NCBI GenBank assembly: GCA_964544085.1
Contig: CAZIZT010000028.1
Location: forward strand, 49,386 to 113,385
Length of the DNA stretch: 64,000 nt
Origin: CAZIZT01 sp964544085
GTDB taxonomy: Bacteria > Campylobacterota_A > Desulfurellia > Desulfurellales > Hippeaceae
Reading direction: 5' to 3'
How positions within the stretch are numbered: position 1 is the first letter of the stretch; every line of letters begins with the position of its first letter. Of the stretch, positions 8,411 to 16,501 are shown in pieces. A program made the position numbers and the translations under genes. The notes beneath the pieces are model-generated. The model saw nothing but the letters and a program-made list of their open reading frames with translations, made no database searches and was not told the origin of the DNA.

Positions 8411-9161
8411 GTGTTACAGGACGCTTGAGGAGCTCGCCTTCGACAACGTCTCATCTTCCATGCAGATAGCGTTTCGACTGCTTGATTGTGCCTATGAACT
8501 CTTTGATCAACCAGATCTTGTGACGCTTATTGAAAGGATACTGCACAACCAGAACTCGATGGCTGCGGTCATTAACGCCTGTTTGGTAGTACTGAAAGCA
8601 AGGAAAAATGGAGAAAGAAGGCTCATTGCAGAAGCTAAAGAAAGCTTTATCTTATCGTCTTATCGGGCAGTGGAACAGGCAACCAGAGAGCTTGGGTCTT
8701 TGGGGAGCCTGGCTACCTACTCCTACTCTTCTGCTGTAAAAGACCTGATCGTGAAATTAAAACCACGGGTTTACTTGTCTGTTGCACACCCTGCACGTGA
8801 GGGCGAGAGGCTGGCTGAACAACTTTTGAGCAATGACATTGAGGTTTTGTTGTTTGAAGATTGCGCATACAGCCTTATAATGCGAGAGGTGGATGCAGTA
8901 GTTGTGGGCGCCGATGCTATCTTCAATGATAGTTTTGTGAATAAGACTGGTACACTCTCCCTTGTCATGCTTGCCAAGAAGTACTCAAAACCTTTCTATG
9001 TGATAGGCTGTCGCTGCAAGTATCTGGATGAAACATCCGCAGGACTTTACTCGATAAAAGAGATGCCACAGGAAGAGATAAGTACACTGGGTTGCAGGGT
9101 TGTGAATAGGTATTTCGAACGTGTGGATCTTGCACTGATTACCAAACTCTTTAAGGGGTAG
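8403..9161 (+). CDS. eIF2B alpha/beta/delta-like (ribose-1,5-bisphosphate isomerase superfamily) protein
   Basis: About 252 residues from the ATG at 8403, which overlaps the FapA stop; an in-frame TTG at 8391 is possible. An alpha-helical N-terminal half is followed by a Rossmann-like half carrying SVAHPAREGERLAEQL, VVVGADAIFND and VNKTGTLSLVMLAKKYSKPFYVIG, the conserved core of the eIF2B/MtnA/R15P-isomerase family, including the Asp of GADAI. I do not see the Cys-containing catalytic segment of MtnA, so methylthioribose-phosphate isomerase is unlikely. The substrate is unknown. It is close to rpiB, which would fit a sugar-phosphate role, but that is only context. Confidence 0.75.
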   Translation: MSECYRTLEELAFDNVSSSMQIAFRLLDCAYELFDQPDLVTLIERILHNQNSMAAVINACLVVLKARKNGERRLIAEAKESFILSSYRAVEQATRELGSLGSLATYSYSSAVKDLIVKLKPRVYLSVAHPAREGERLAEQLLSNDIEVLLFEDCAYSLIMREVDAVVVGADAIFNDSFVNKTGTLSLVMLAKKYSKPFYVIGCRCKYLDETSAGLYSIKEMPQEEISTLGCRVVNRYFERVDLALITKLFKG

Positions 9162-9164
9162 GAG

Positions 9165-10115
9165 ATGAACTTTATCTTTGGTCCGGTACCATCAAGGAGG
9201 CTCGGTTTGAGTCTTGGCATAAACATTGTGCCGTTCAAAACATGCAGTTATAACTGCATCTACTGTGAGGTGGGTAAAACCACCCATTTGAGTGTTGAAC
9301 GCAGGCGTTTTTATGATCCTCATCTGATAGAGTCTGAATTTATTGGTGTTCTGGAAACGGCGGGTAGATTTGACTACGTTACCTTTTCCGGTAGTGGAGA
9401 GCCCACCCTCAACAGCGATCTTGGCGACCTAATCAGGTTTGTTAAGTCACAGGTGGAATGTAAGGTATGTGTACTGACAAATGGTAGCTTGATGTTCAGG
9501 GAGGATGTTAGGGCTGAGCTTGCAGCTGCCGATTTGATCATTCCAAGCCTTGATGCTGCAAGGGCAGTTACATTCAAGCGTATCAACATGCCACATCCGT
9601 CGCTTGATATTCAAAAGATAATCGATGGTATTGCGGCATTTAGTGAAGAGAATCCGGATAAGGTCTGGCTGGAGGTGCTTTTTGTTAAAGGTGTCAATCA
9701 TGCTAAAGAGGATCTTGATGCACTCATTGATGCGATAAAGAAGATAAAGCCACTCAAGGTTCAGATAGGCACTGTTGACAGGCCGCCAGCCTACACGAAT
9801 GCCAGAAGATTATCGGATTCAGAGATGATGGATGTGTACCTCTATCTCAGTGCTCATCTTGAGAACGTTGAATTGATAGGGAGATTCAATGCTAACAATC
9901 GTGCATTCAAGGACAATGTGGAGCGCTCTATAATCAAGATCATCAACATTAGACCCTGTTCACGGGAGGAGCTTTCCGAGATATTTTCGATTGATCCCAA
10001 TGAGCTTGATGAGATATTAAAGAGGCTTTTCAGAGAGAAAAAAGCCTTTGAGGTGCAGTTTGGTTCGAAGCTTTTTATAGCAGGCAACAGAAGTGCAGCC
10101 GGCTTGCCCGGTTAG
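9165..10115 (+). CDS. Radical SAM protein (COG0731-like, wyosine-type family)
   Basis: 316 residues. The start MNFIFGPVPSRRLGLSLGINIVP is the family signature, directly followed by the cluster motif C-x3-C-x2-C (CSYNCIYC, about 28-35). VTFSGSGEPTLN is the SAM-binding GxGEP segment, and VCVLTNG follows. The C-terminal 70 residues look like a winged helix. Family members are distantly related to tRNA wyosine enzymes, but the reaction of this bacterial branch is not established. A good ribosome site (GGGTAGGAG) precedes the ATG. It lies 3 bases after the eIF2B-like gene. Confidence 0.88.
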   Translation: MNFIFGPVPSRRLGLSLGINIVPFKTCSYNCIYCEVGKTTHLSVERRRFYDPHLIESEFIGVLETAGRFDYVTFSGSGEPTLNSDLGDLIRFVKSQVECKVCVLTNGSLMFREDVRAELAAADLIIPSLDAARAVTFKRINMPHPSLDIQKIIDGIAAFSEENPDKVWLEVLFVKGVNHAKEDLDALIDAIKKIKPLKVQIGTVDRPPAYTNARRLSDSEMMDVYLYLSAHLENVELIGRFNANNRAFKDNVERSIIKIINIRPCSREELSEIFSIDPNELDEILKRLFREKKAFEVQFGSKLFIAGNRSAAGLPG

Positions 10116-10160
10116 CATGTGTGTGCTATAAGATCTCACAGGAAAGAAGGGGGAGTTTAC

Positions 10161-10598
10161 GTGTTGTTTATCGGATCTGATCACGGAGGGTATGCCCTCA
10201 AAGAAGAGATCAAGCGTTTTCTTGAGGACAGGGGTGTGGCTTTCGAGGATATGGGCACCTATAGTAGCGAATCGTGTGACTATCCCGACATTGCAAGGGC
10301 TGTGGCTGAGAGGGTTAATAAGGATGAGGATAACAGAGGGATTTTGATTTGTGGTACCGGTATAGGCATGTCTATTGCAGCAAACAAGGTTCGGGGTATC
10401 AGGTGCGCCCTGTGTCACGATGCCTACGGTGCTGAATATGCAAGAAGGCATAACAATGCAAATATCATTGCTTTTGGTGGTAGAACAACGGGTGTTGAGA
10501 TAGCTAAACAGATGGTCGAGATATTTCTTTCCACGCCTTTCGACGGAGGAAGACACGCAAGAAGGGTGGGAAAAATAGAGGCTATGGAGGGTGTATGA
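10161..10598 (+). CDS. rpiB: Ribose-5-phosphate isomerase B
   Basis: 145 residues from a GTG start. Interconverts ribose-5-P and ribulose-5-P in the pentose phosphate pathway. SDHGG near the start, catalytic C64 in ILICGTGIGMSIAANK and H97 in YARRHNNAN are present. An ATG at 10119 gives 14 extra residues unlike RpiB; the GTG at 10161 has AAGGGGGAG six bases upstream and starts exactly where the family starts. The stop overlaps the glyA start (ATGA). Confidence 0.94.
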   Translation: MLFIGSDHGGYALKEEIKRFLEDRGVAFEDMGTYSSESCDYPDIARAVAERVNKDEDNRGILICGTGIGMSIAANKVRGIRCALCHDAYGAEYARRHNNANIIAFGGRTTGVEIAKQMVEIFLSTPFDGGRHARRVGKIEAMEGV

Positions 10599-11830
10599 GC
10601 ACGTTGAAGGAGGTTGACTACGAGGTATGGGAAGCCATAGAAAACGAAAAGAGAAGGGAAAATTACGGTATTGAGCTGATAGCATCGGAGAATTTTGTCT
10701 CTGAGGCTGTACTTGAGGCACAGGGTTCTGTAATGACGAATAAATATGCCGAGGGTTATCCCGGTAAAAGATACTACGGTGGTTGCGAATATGTGGATGT
10801 CGTGGAAAGGCTTGCTATAGCAAGAGCCAAAGAGCTCTTTGGGGCTGAGCATGTCAATGTACAACCACACTCCGGCTCGCAGGCGAATATGGCTGTTTAT
10901 CTTGCGACGCTTCAGCCCGGGGACAGGCTGTTGGGGATGGATTTGACAAACGGTGGCCATCTTACACACGGTGCACGGGTTAATTTTTCCGGTAAATGGT
11001 ATATAAGCTTCGGTTACGGTGTAAATCAGGAAACCGGTTACATCGATTACGATGAGGTTGCGGAGATAGCCCAGGAATTCAAGCCACGCCTTATTGTGTG
11101 CGGGGCTAGTGCGTATCCCAGAGTGATAGATTTTGCTAAGTTTAGAGAGATTGCAGATAGCGTAGGTGCCTACCTGATGGCGGACATTGCCCATATAGCG
11201 GGTCTTGTGGTTGCAGGTTTGCATCCGAGTCCTATACCGTACTGTGAATTTGTAACCACAACCACACATAAGACATTGAGGGGTCCGCGCGGCGGTATGA
11301 TTATGACCAAAGAGTTCTTTGCGAAACCGATAGACAAGATGATATTTCCTGGGATGCAGGGCGGTCCGCTAATGCATGTTATAGCTGCAAAGGCTGTAGC
11401 TTTCAAAGAGGCTTTAAGCGACGAGTTTAAACAGTATCAACAGCAGATTGTTAAGAATGCCAAAAGGTTGGCAGAGGTGTTGATGGAGGAGGGTTTCAAG
11501 CTTGTAACAGGCGGTACGGACAATCATTTGATGCTTGTAGATCTTACGGATAAGGGTATCACTGGCAAAGAGGCGGAAGAGGCACTGGGTCAGGTAGGTA
11601 TAACGGTGAACAAAAACACCATACCGGGAGAGACACGCAGTCCTTTCATAGCAAGTGGAATCAGGATAGGAACACCGGCTGTTACCACAAGAGGCATGAA
11701 GGAAGAGCAAATGGAAAAGATCGGTGAGCTAATAGCTGAAACCCTGAACAACATGGGCAACACAAAAAAGTACGAAGCAATTAAACAAGAGGTGAAAAAA
11801 CTCTGCGAAGAGTTCATTATCTATCGCTGA
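10595..11830 (+). CDS. glyA: Serine hydroxymethyltransferase
   Basis: 411 residues, full length. PLP enzyme interconverting serine and glycine with transfer of a one-carbon unit to tetrahydrofolate. The PLP lysine is K226 in TTTTHKTLRGPRGG; IASENF, NVQPHSGSQANMAVY and GMDLTNGGHLTHG motifs are intact. The ATG overlaps the rpiB stop and has GGAGG just upstream. The 3' end contains the ribosome site and start of the next gene. Confidence 0.97.
   Translation: MSTLKEVDYEVWEAIENEKRRENYGIELIASENFVSEAVLEAQGSVMTNKYAEGYPGKRYYGGCEYVDVVERLAIARAKELFGAEHVNVQPHSGSQANMAVYLATLQPGDRLLGMDLTNGGHLTHGARVNFSGKWYISFGYGVNQETGYIDYDEVAEIAQEFKPRLIVCGASAYPRVIDFAKFREIADSVGAYLMADIAHIAGLVVAGLHPSPIPYCEFVTTTTHKTLRGPRGGMIMTKEFFAKPIDKMIFPGMQGGPLMHVIAAKAVAFKEALSDEFKQYQQQIVKNAKRLAEVLMEEGFKLVTGGTDNHLMLVDLTDKGITGKEAEEALGQVGITVNKNTIPGETRSPFIASGIRIGTPAVTTRGMKEEQMEKIGELIAETLNNMGNTKKYEAIKQEVKKLCEEFIIYR
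11788..11805 (+). promoter_or_regulatory. Ribosome-binding site and CTG start that decide the start of the TPR gene
   Basis: AGAGGTGA (11788-11795) lies 7 bases upstream of CTG at 11803-11805, all inside the 3' end of glyA. Reading from this CTG gives a complete signal peptide, while the frame is closed by TAA at 11782-11784 and holds no ATG, GTG or TTG before 11878. Confidence 0.6.
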
Positions 11831-14043
11831 TACTGCTTCTTCTGTTTTGCTATACCATAGACTCCCAGGCTGTTCAGTTGTCTTTTTTTAAGAAAAATGG
11901 GGTTTCATATTTTGTGCTGCGCCAGCTACCGCCACATCCTGAGGTTTATACCGTTGGGCGCTACTTTGTAATCTATTTCAAAGGTAAACGCGTAAAAAGC
12001 CAGATACTCAAGCCTTTCCTGAAGGATAGCTATTTCGGGGGTTTTTACATAGAGAACGTTGATGATAACGGTTCCAGGGTAATTATAGAGACCAGGCAGC
12101 CCTTTTACCCGGCCTACAGGTTCTCAAGCGACAATACAAGCATCACCGTTAGCGCAGTGATGAGGCGTGCTGAGAAAAAGCTTGAGGTTGCGATAAAGGG
12201 ATATCCCGTGCCACAGGAAATTGTAGCAACACCGTTCTATGTTTCAAGCTACGTGTTTAAGCCCTCGATGGCGAAAAAAGAGGTCTCCTACGATGAGACA
12301 CTTTTCTTTATGGGCGTTAAGTTCTATACGCTGAAGAATTACTCATACGCATTGGGCTTTTTTAAGCAGATCATTAAGCAGTACCCTTCCAGTCCTTATT
12401 ATGTGAGCAGTTATTTTCTGTTGGGTGATTGTTACAGACAGCTTAAGGAATATCAGAAGGCTTTACAGGTATACCAGAAGGCAATAGCGCTATCACCCAA
12501 AAATGCTACGGTAGCACAGACGCTTTTTGAGATGGCGGATATATACCGAAAGATTCATTTCTACTCGCGGGCGCGTCGTATATACCAATCGATTATCAAG
12601 GATTACCTGAATACTAAATGGGCTGACAAAGCTGCCTACATGCTTGCACGCACATATTTTGAACAGAGGCACTATTCAAAAGCACTCGATGTGTTGATGA
12701 ACATACGTAAAAGTTCCAGTTATTATCCTGAAGCGATGCTTCTTGCCGCTGAGATCTTCATAAAGAAAAAGAACCCTGCCAGAGCGGTACTTGCGTATTA
12801 CACAATCTCGAGTGTGATGAACAGAATAGATGTAAAAGAGCATTATCGGGAGTTGATAGACGTGGCGCTGGCTTTGTGTAGGTTTGAGGATTATTCCTCT
12901 GCTGCGGCTATTTTTGACCATATCGAATCTTCAGGTGATAAGAGGCTCGTAGAATACTCCTACCTTGGCAGAATGAGGTGTGACCTGGATAAGGGCGATT
13001 ACGACGACCTCAAGAAGAGGGCCAACTACATCCTTACGACAACACGCGATAAGAAACTAAGGCAAAAGGTTGAAAAACTGCTCGATGAGGCGAAGCTGAA
13101 GAAGGGAAACGTCAGCGAGAAAACGATCGAAGAGATACTCAAAAAGTACGCAAACGACCCCGAGGTTGCCGCCCTCGCCCTATTTGTGTATGCCAAGAAG
13201 AACTACAATCAGAAACACTACAAAAAGGCACTGGATTATCTGTTGCGCCTGCAGAGATTGTATCCCGAAAGCATTTATAACCGACAGGCTGCACCTATGG
13301 AACAGGTGATAATAAAGAAGCTCCTGGATGATCTGTACCAAAACCCCTCAAGGGATAAACTGGATTTCATATACTCAAGCGTCGTTCATCTTAAACTTTA
13401 CTCGCTTGTTGATGTTTGCAGGATAGCGACGGCTCTGATGGCTTTCGGTGAACTGGATAAGATGCATTCACTTCTGCCTTATCTGAAAAACAGCGATTGC
13501 AAAGATGTGTTGTATGCCAAGTACTACACCGAACAAGGGGAGAGCAAAAAGGCGCTTGAGTACCTTGGAAATGTAGAGAGCATTCCACCGTATGTTTATT
13601 ACTACAATATTGTTCTGGGAGATCTCAACTACTTTTCTGGCGACTATGAGAAAGCCGTATCCTTCTATGAGCGAGCATCGCAGATAAAGATAAATCTCAT
13701 CAAACAGTACGTGTTGCTGCGTATAATGGATGCAGCATACATGGCTGGTGATTACAAAAAATCGTTGAACTATGCAGGATCGATAGATTTGCAGCCCTTC
13801 AAGCTGAAAGCCTCTTTCATCGAAGCAATGGATTACTACTCCCTGGGTAATTACAAAAAGGCTGTGGAGCTGTTTGAAGGATTAACTTCCTCCCTTAAAT
13901 ATAAGGAGCAGGCTCTCTTTTATCTTGCTGTTTCTTATGTTAAAATGGGCAAGAAAGAGCAGGCGTTAAGGTACTTTAAAAAACTTAAGAAGCTCTACCC
14001 GGAAAGTGAATACTTAAAAACCTTGCAGGTGTTGTTAGAATGA
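11803..14043 (+). CDS. Exported tetratricopeptide-repeat protein with apparent CTG start
   Basis: The conventional start (TTG, 11878) leaves a protein with no export signal. The same frame upstream encodes (L)RRVHYLSLILLLLFCYTIDSQA, a textbook signal peptide, and the only start-like codon with a Shine-Dalgarno is CTG at 11803, giving 746 residues. After the signal comes a beta-rich region of about 110 residues with hydrophobic alternation (VYTVGRYFVIYFKG), then at least ten TPR-like helical pairs (for example YYVSSYFLLGDCYRQLKEYQ, about 180 onward) to the C-terminus. Probably a periplasmic scaffold. It overlaps glyA by 28 bases and the following kinase by 4, suggesting a functional pair with that kinase. 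A sequencing error hiding an ATG is the alternative. Confidence 0.8.
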   Translation: MRRVHYLSLILLLLFCYTIDSQAVQLSFFKKNGVSYFVLRQLPPHPEVYTVGRYFVIYFKGKRVKSQILKPFLKDSYFGGFYIENVDDNGSRVIIETRQPFYPAYRFSSDNTSITVSAVMRRAEKKLEVAIKGYPVPQEIVATPFYVSSYVFKPSMAKKEVSYDETLFFMGVKFYTLKNYSYALGFFKQIIKQYPSSPYYVSSYFLLGDCYRQLKEYQKALQVYQKAIALSPKNATVAQTLFEMADIYRKIHFYSRARRIYQSIIKDYLNTKWADKAAYMLARTYFEQRHYSKALDVLMNIRKSSSYYPEAMLLAAEIFIKKKNPARAVLAYYTISSVMNRIDVKEHYRELIDVALALCRFEDYSSAAAIFDHIESSGDKRLVEYSYLGRMRCDLDKGDYDDLKKRANYILTTTRDKKLRQKVEKLLDEAKLKKGNVSEKTIEEILKKYANDPEVAALALFVYAKKNYNQKHYKKALDYLLRLQRLYPESIYNRQAAPMEQVIIKKLLDDLYQNPSRDKLDFIYSSVVHLKLYSLVDVCRIATALMAFGELDKMHSLLPYLKNSDCKDVLYAKYYTEQGESKKALEYLGNVESIPPYVYYYNIVLGDLNYFSGDYEKAVSFYERASQIKINLIKQYVLLRIMDAAYMAGDYKKSLNYAGSIDLQPFKLKASFIEAMDYYSLGNYKKAVELFEGLTSSLKYKEQALFYLAVSYVKMGKKEQALRYFKKLKKLYPESEYLKTLQVLLE

Positions 14044-15140
14044 ACTCCAAAGAGCAACTTGAAGCGATGTTTAAAGCTGTCCTGGAGACGAGCCGAAATC
14101 TGGAGTACTCATATAACCTGTTAAAGAAGAAGTTTAATCAGCTTGAGGCGAAACTTGAGAACAACAGACGATACCTTGAAAATATCCTTAGAAGCATAAA
14201 TACAGGTGTCTGTTCCGTTGATATGGACCTGAAGATAACCACATTTAACAGGGAGGCGTGCTCTATATTTGAGGTGGACGATGAACAATCTGTGAAGGGA
14301 AAACCCCTGTATGAGCTGTTTGGCATAAGGGTACAGGGAATCTACGATCTGATCGAAAGCTATAAAGACCAGAAAAAGATTACCGTTTCTACACCATCGG
14401 GCAAGAAAAAGATTAGTCTTTCTGCCTCAGCCATAGAGGACAGTGGCCGTGTGGTAGGTGCTGTGATTATCTTTTCAGATGTTACCAGGATAGAACAGCT
14501 CGAAGAGGAGAACAGGAAGAAAGAGAGACTCGCAGTGATAGGTCAGATGGCAGCGTCTATAGCACACGATATAAAGAATCCCCTTGCCAGTATAGAGCTG
14601 CTTGTGCCACTTCTTGATGACGGGAAGAAAAGCGAAATCGTAGATAATATTATGATAAGCATAAAACGCATAAATAGCATCATCAATAACACATTACTGT
14701 TTACCAAGAATATAGTCTACAAGCCTGAGCACTTTATGATAGATGAGTTTATCAATGATATTGAACTTGAGGTAATGGCGCATTTGAACTCACGTGGAGT
14801 GACACTCAAAAAAAGGGTCGATCGATTTAAAGTGCTTGCGGATAGGAATCTGCTCAAGAGTGCTGTTGTGAATCTGGTTGTAAATGCGATTGATGCTGCA
14901 AGATCAACCGTTGAGATTGTGGCAAAGCTCGAAGATGATCATCCGGTTATTGAGATCATTGATGATGGTAGCGGTATTCCAGAAGATCACAGAAAGCGTA
15001 TATTTGAACCGTTCTTCACTGCCAAGAAAAATGGTACGGGCCTTGGGCTTGCCATAGTGAAGGAAGCGATCGAGATAATGAATGGCAGGATAGAGTTTGA
15101 TACCGGTTCGTCTGGCACCTGTTTTCGTATTGTGTTGTGA
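14040..15140 (+). CDS. PAS-domain sensor histidine kinase (NtrB/FlgS-like, soluble)
   Basis: 366 residues without membrane segments. A short coiled coil (about 15-45) leads to a PAS domain (about 45-150), a dimerisation helix with phosphoacceptor H176 in IAHDIKNPLASIELL, and an ATPase domain with the N box (NLVVNAIDAA), DDGSGIP and GTGLGLAIVKE. The H-box style and soluble PAS layout resemble NtrB and flagellar FlgS-type kinases that act on sigma-54 activators. No response regulator is adjacent, so the partner is unknown. ATGA overlap with the TPR gene suggests they work together. Confidence 0.88.
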   Translation: MNSKEQLEAMFKAVLETSRNLEYSYNLLKKKFNQLEAKLENNRRYLENILRSINTGVCSVDMDLKITTFNREACSIFEVDDEQSVKGKPLYELFGIRVQGIYDLIESYKDQKKITVSTPSGKKKISLSASAIEDSGRVVGAVIIFSDVTRIEQLEEENRKKERLAVIGQMAASIAHDIKNPLASIELLVPLLDDGKKSEIVDNIMISIKRINSIINNTLLFTKNIVYKPEHFMIDEFINDIELEVMAHLNSRGVTLKKRVDRFKVLADRNLLKSAVVNLVVNAIDAARSTVEIVAKLEDDHPVIEIIDDGSGIPEDHRKRIFEPFFTAKKNGTGLGLAIVKEAIEIMNGRIEFDTGSSGTCFRIVL

Positions 15141-15769
15141 GAAGCCTGTTTATTATCCTTCGTATTGCGATAAAGGGTTTCATTATGGGAATATGGTTTC
15201 TATTAAGCGGTAGACGTGAAATTGCCGAGGCGTTTTTTTCATATGTGTTGAGGGTTAGTAATGTGGTTGTTGAGTGCAAAGGTCGCCTTGCGGAGGGTTC
15301 CTATCTGATTATGGCTAATCATGAGAGCTATTTCGATGTGCCAGCTCTTGTAGCCTGTTTTGGTCAGAGGCTTATCTGGTTTGCGCGAAGCGGATTGTTC
15401 AGGATTCCCATCTTTGGCAAAGCCCTGAAAAAGAGTGGCGCCATAGCTGTCGAGAGAAACGATCCGCGCCGTGCTGCGTTTGCTATATTGAGGTCCTTGA
15501 AACTCTCGGCGGATGCGAGTATGGTAATATTCCCCCAGGGTACCCGCTGGGGTTATGGAAGGTTCGAGCGTGGCGGTATTGTAATTGCTAAGAAGAGAAA
15601 GATGAAGATCGTGCCGGTTAGGATTGAAGGTTCCAAAAGGGTGATGGCTCCAGGTTCCTTGAGAATCAATCCTGGTAAGATTGTGGTCAGGATTTTTGAA
15701 CCCATCGATCCGTCAGGTTTGAGTGATGATGAGATTGAGTCAAAGATCAGAAGCTTTATCTACCCTTAA
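15137..15769 (+). CDS. plsC: 1-acyl-sn-glycerol-3-phosphate acyltransferase
   Basis: 210 residues from a GTG start that overlaps the kinase stop (GTGA). Makes phosphatidic acid at the inner membrane. The catalytic HX4D box is NHESYFD, and an N-terminal hydrophobic segment is present. The block normally FPEGTR reads FPQGTR, so the usual Glu is Gln; this is unusual but does not touch the catalytic His/Asp. Family assignment is firm; exact acyl-acceptor could differ. Confidence 0.88.
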   Translation: MRSLFIILRIAIKGFIMGIWFLLSGRREIAEAFFSYVLRVSNVVVECKGRLAEGSYLIMANHESYFDVPALVACFGQRLIWFARSGLFRIPIFGKALKKSGAIAVERNDPRRAAFAILRSLKLSADASMVIFPQGTRWGYGRFERGGIVIAKKRKMKIVPVRIEGSKRVMAPGSLRINPGKIVVRIFEPIDPSGLSDDEIESKIRSFIYP

Positions 15770-16496
15770 ATGGTTTGTTGTTTCTCTAATCATAGGAGCT
15801 CTGGTTGCATCTTGCTCTGTTAAAAGGGAGAGCGGTTTTGTTGAAAGGATACGTTCTGGCTATTACCCTTACCGTGTAATGAAACGGGTTAAGCCCGGTT
15901 ATGTTCAGTACGGTGAGGCTTCCTGGTACGGTAGTAAGTTTCAGGGAAGAAGAACCGCTGACGGTGAGATATACAACATGTATGCATACACTGCTGCTCA
16001 CAAAACACTTCCGTTTGGTACCTGTGTCGAGGTTACCAATCTTAATAACGGCAGAAAAACGGTTGTGAGAATCAACGATAGGGGACCCTTTGTAAAGAAC
16101 CGTGTGATAGACCTCTCCTATGCTGCAGCAAGGGATATTGGCATGATACCTACGGGTACTGCACCGGTCAAAATCAGGGTTGTTGGCATGGGCGGAAGGT
16201 GTAACCGGTTGAATGATTACAGCAAAAGAGGCAATGTAACGAACCAAATGGATGGTGGCTACAGGGCGTCCAGTTATGCAATACAGATAGGTTCGTTTCG
16301 AAAGCTGATAAATGCCCTGAGAATGAGGGATAGGTATGCTGCGTATTGGTCATCGGTGAGAATAGAACGCGTTACTGTTGATGGTGATGTATACTACAGG
16401 GTGCTGGTGGGCAACTTCTCCACAAAAGAGGAGGCAAAAGAGTTTGCCGTCGATAATATACTTCCCCATATCGGCAATTTTGTGGTGGTTCACTGA
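15726..16496 (+). CDS. rlpA: RlpA-like septal ring lytic transglycosylase lipoprotein with SPOR domain
   Basis: About 256 residues. A short basic N-terminus and hydrophobic core end in a lipobox (LVASC), indicating an outer-membrane lipoprotein. The double-psi barrel (about 60-155) has GEASWYG, GRRTADGEIYN, AHKTLPFGT, VRINDRGPF and RVIDLSYAAA, including the Asp of NDRGP. A SPOR domain (YAIQIGSFRK to the end) binds denuded glycan at the septum. The start is uncertain among GTG 15723, ATG 15726 and ATG 15729; all overlap plsC by about 40 bases. Confidence 0.9.
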   Translation: MMRLSQRSEALSTLKWFVVSLIIGALVASCSVKRESGFVERIRSGYYPYRVMKRVKPGYVQYGEASWYGSKFQGRRTADGEIYNMYAYTAAHKTLPFGTCVEVTNLNNGRKTVVRINDRGPFVKNRVIDLSYAAARDIGMIPTGTAPVKIRVVGMGGRCNRLNDYSKRGNVTNQMDGGYRASSYAIQIGSFRKLINALRMRDRYAAYWSSVRIERVTVDGDVYYRVLVGNFSTKEEAKEFAVDNILPHIGNFVVVH

Positions 16497-16501
16497 GATC
16501 C

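Noticed and set aside
10119..10160. ATG at 10119 as start of rpiB
   Set aside because: Adds residues unlike RpiB; the GTG at 10161 has the ribosome site and begins at the family start.
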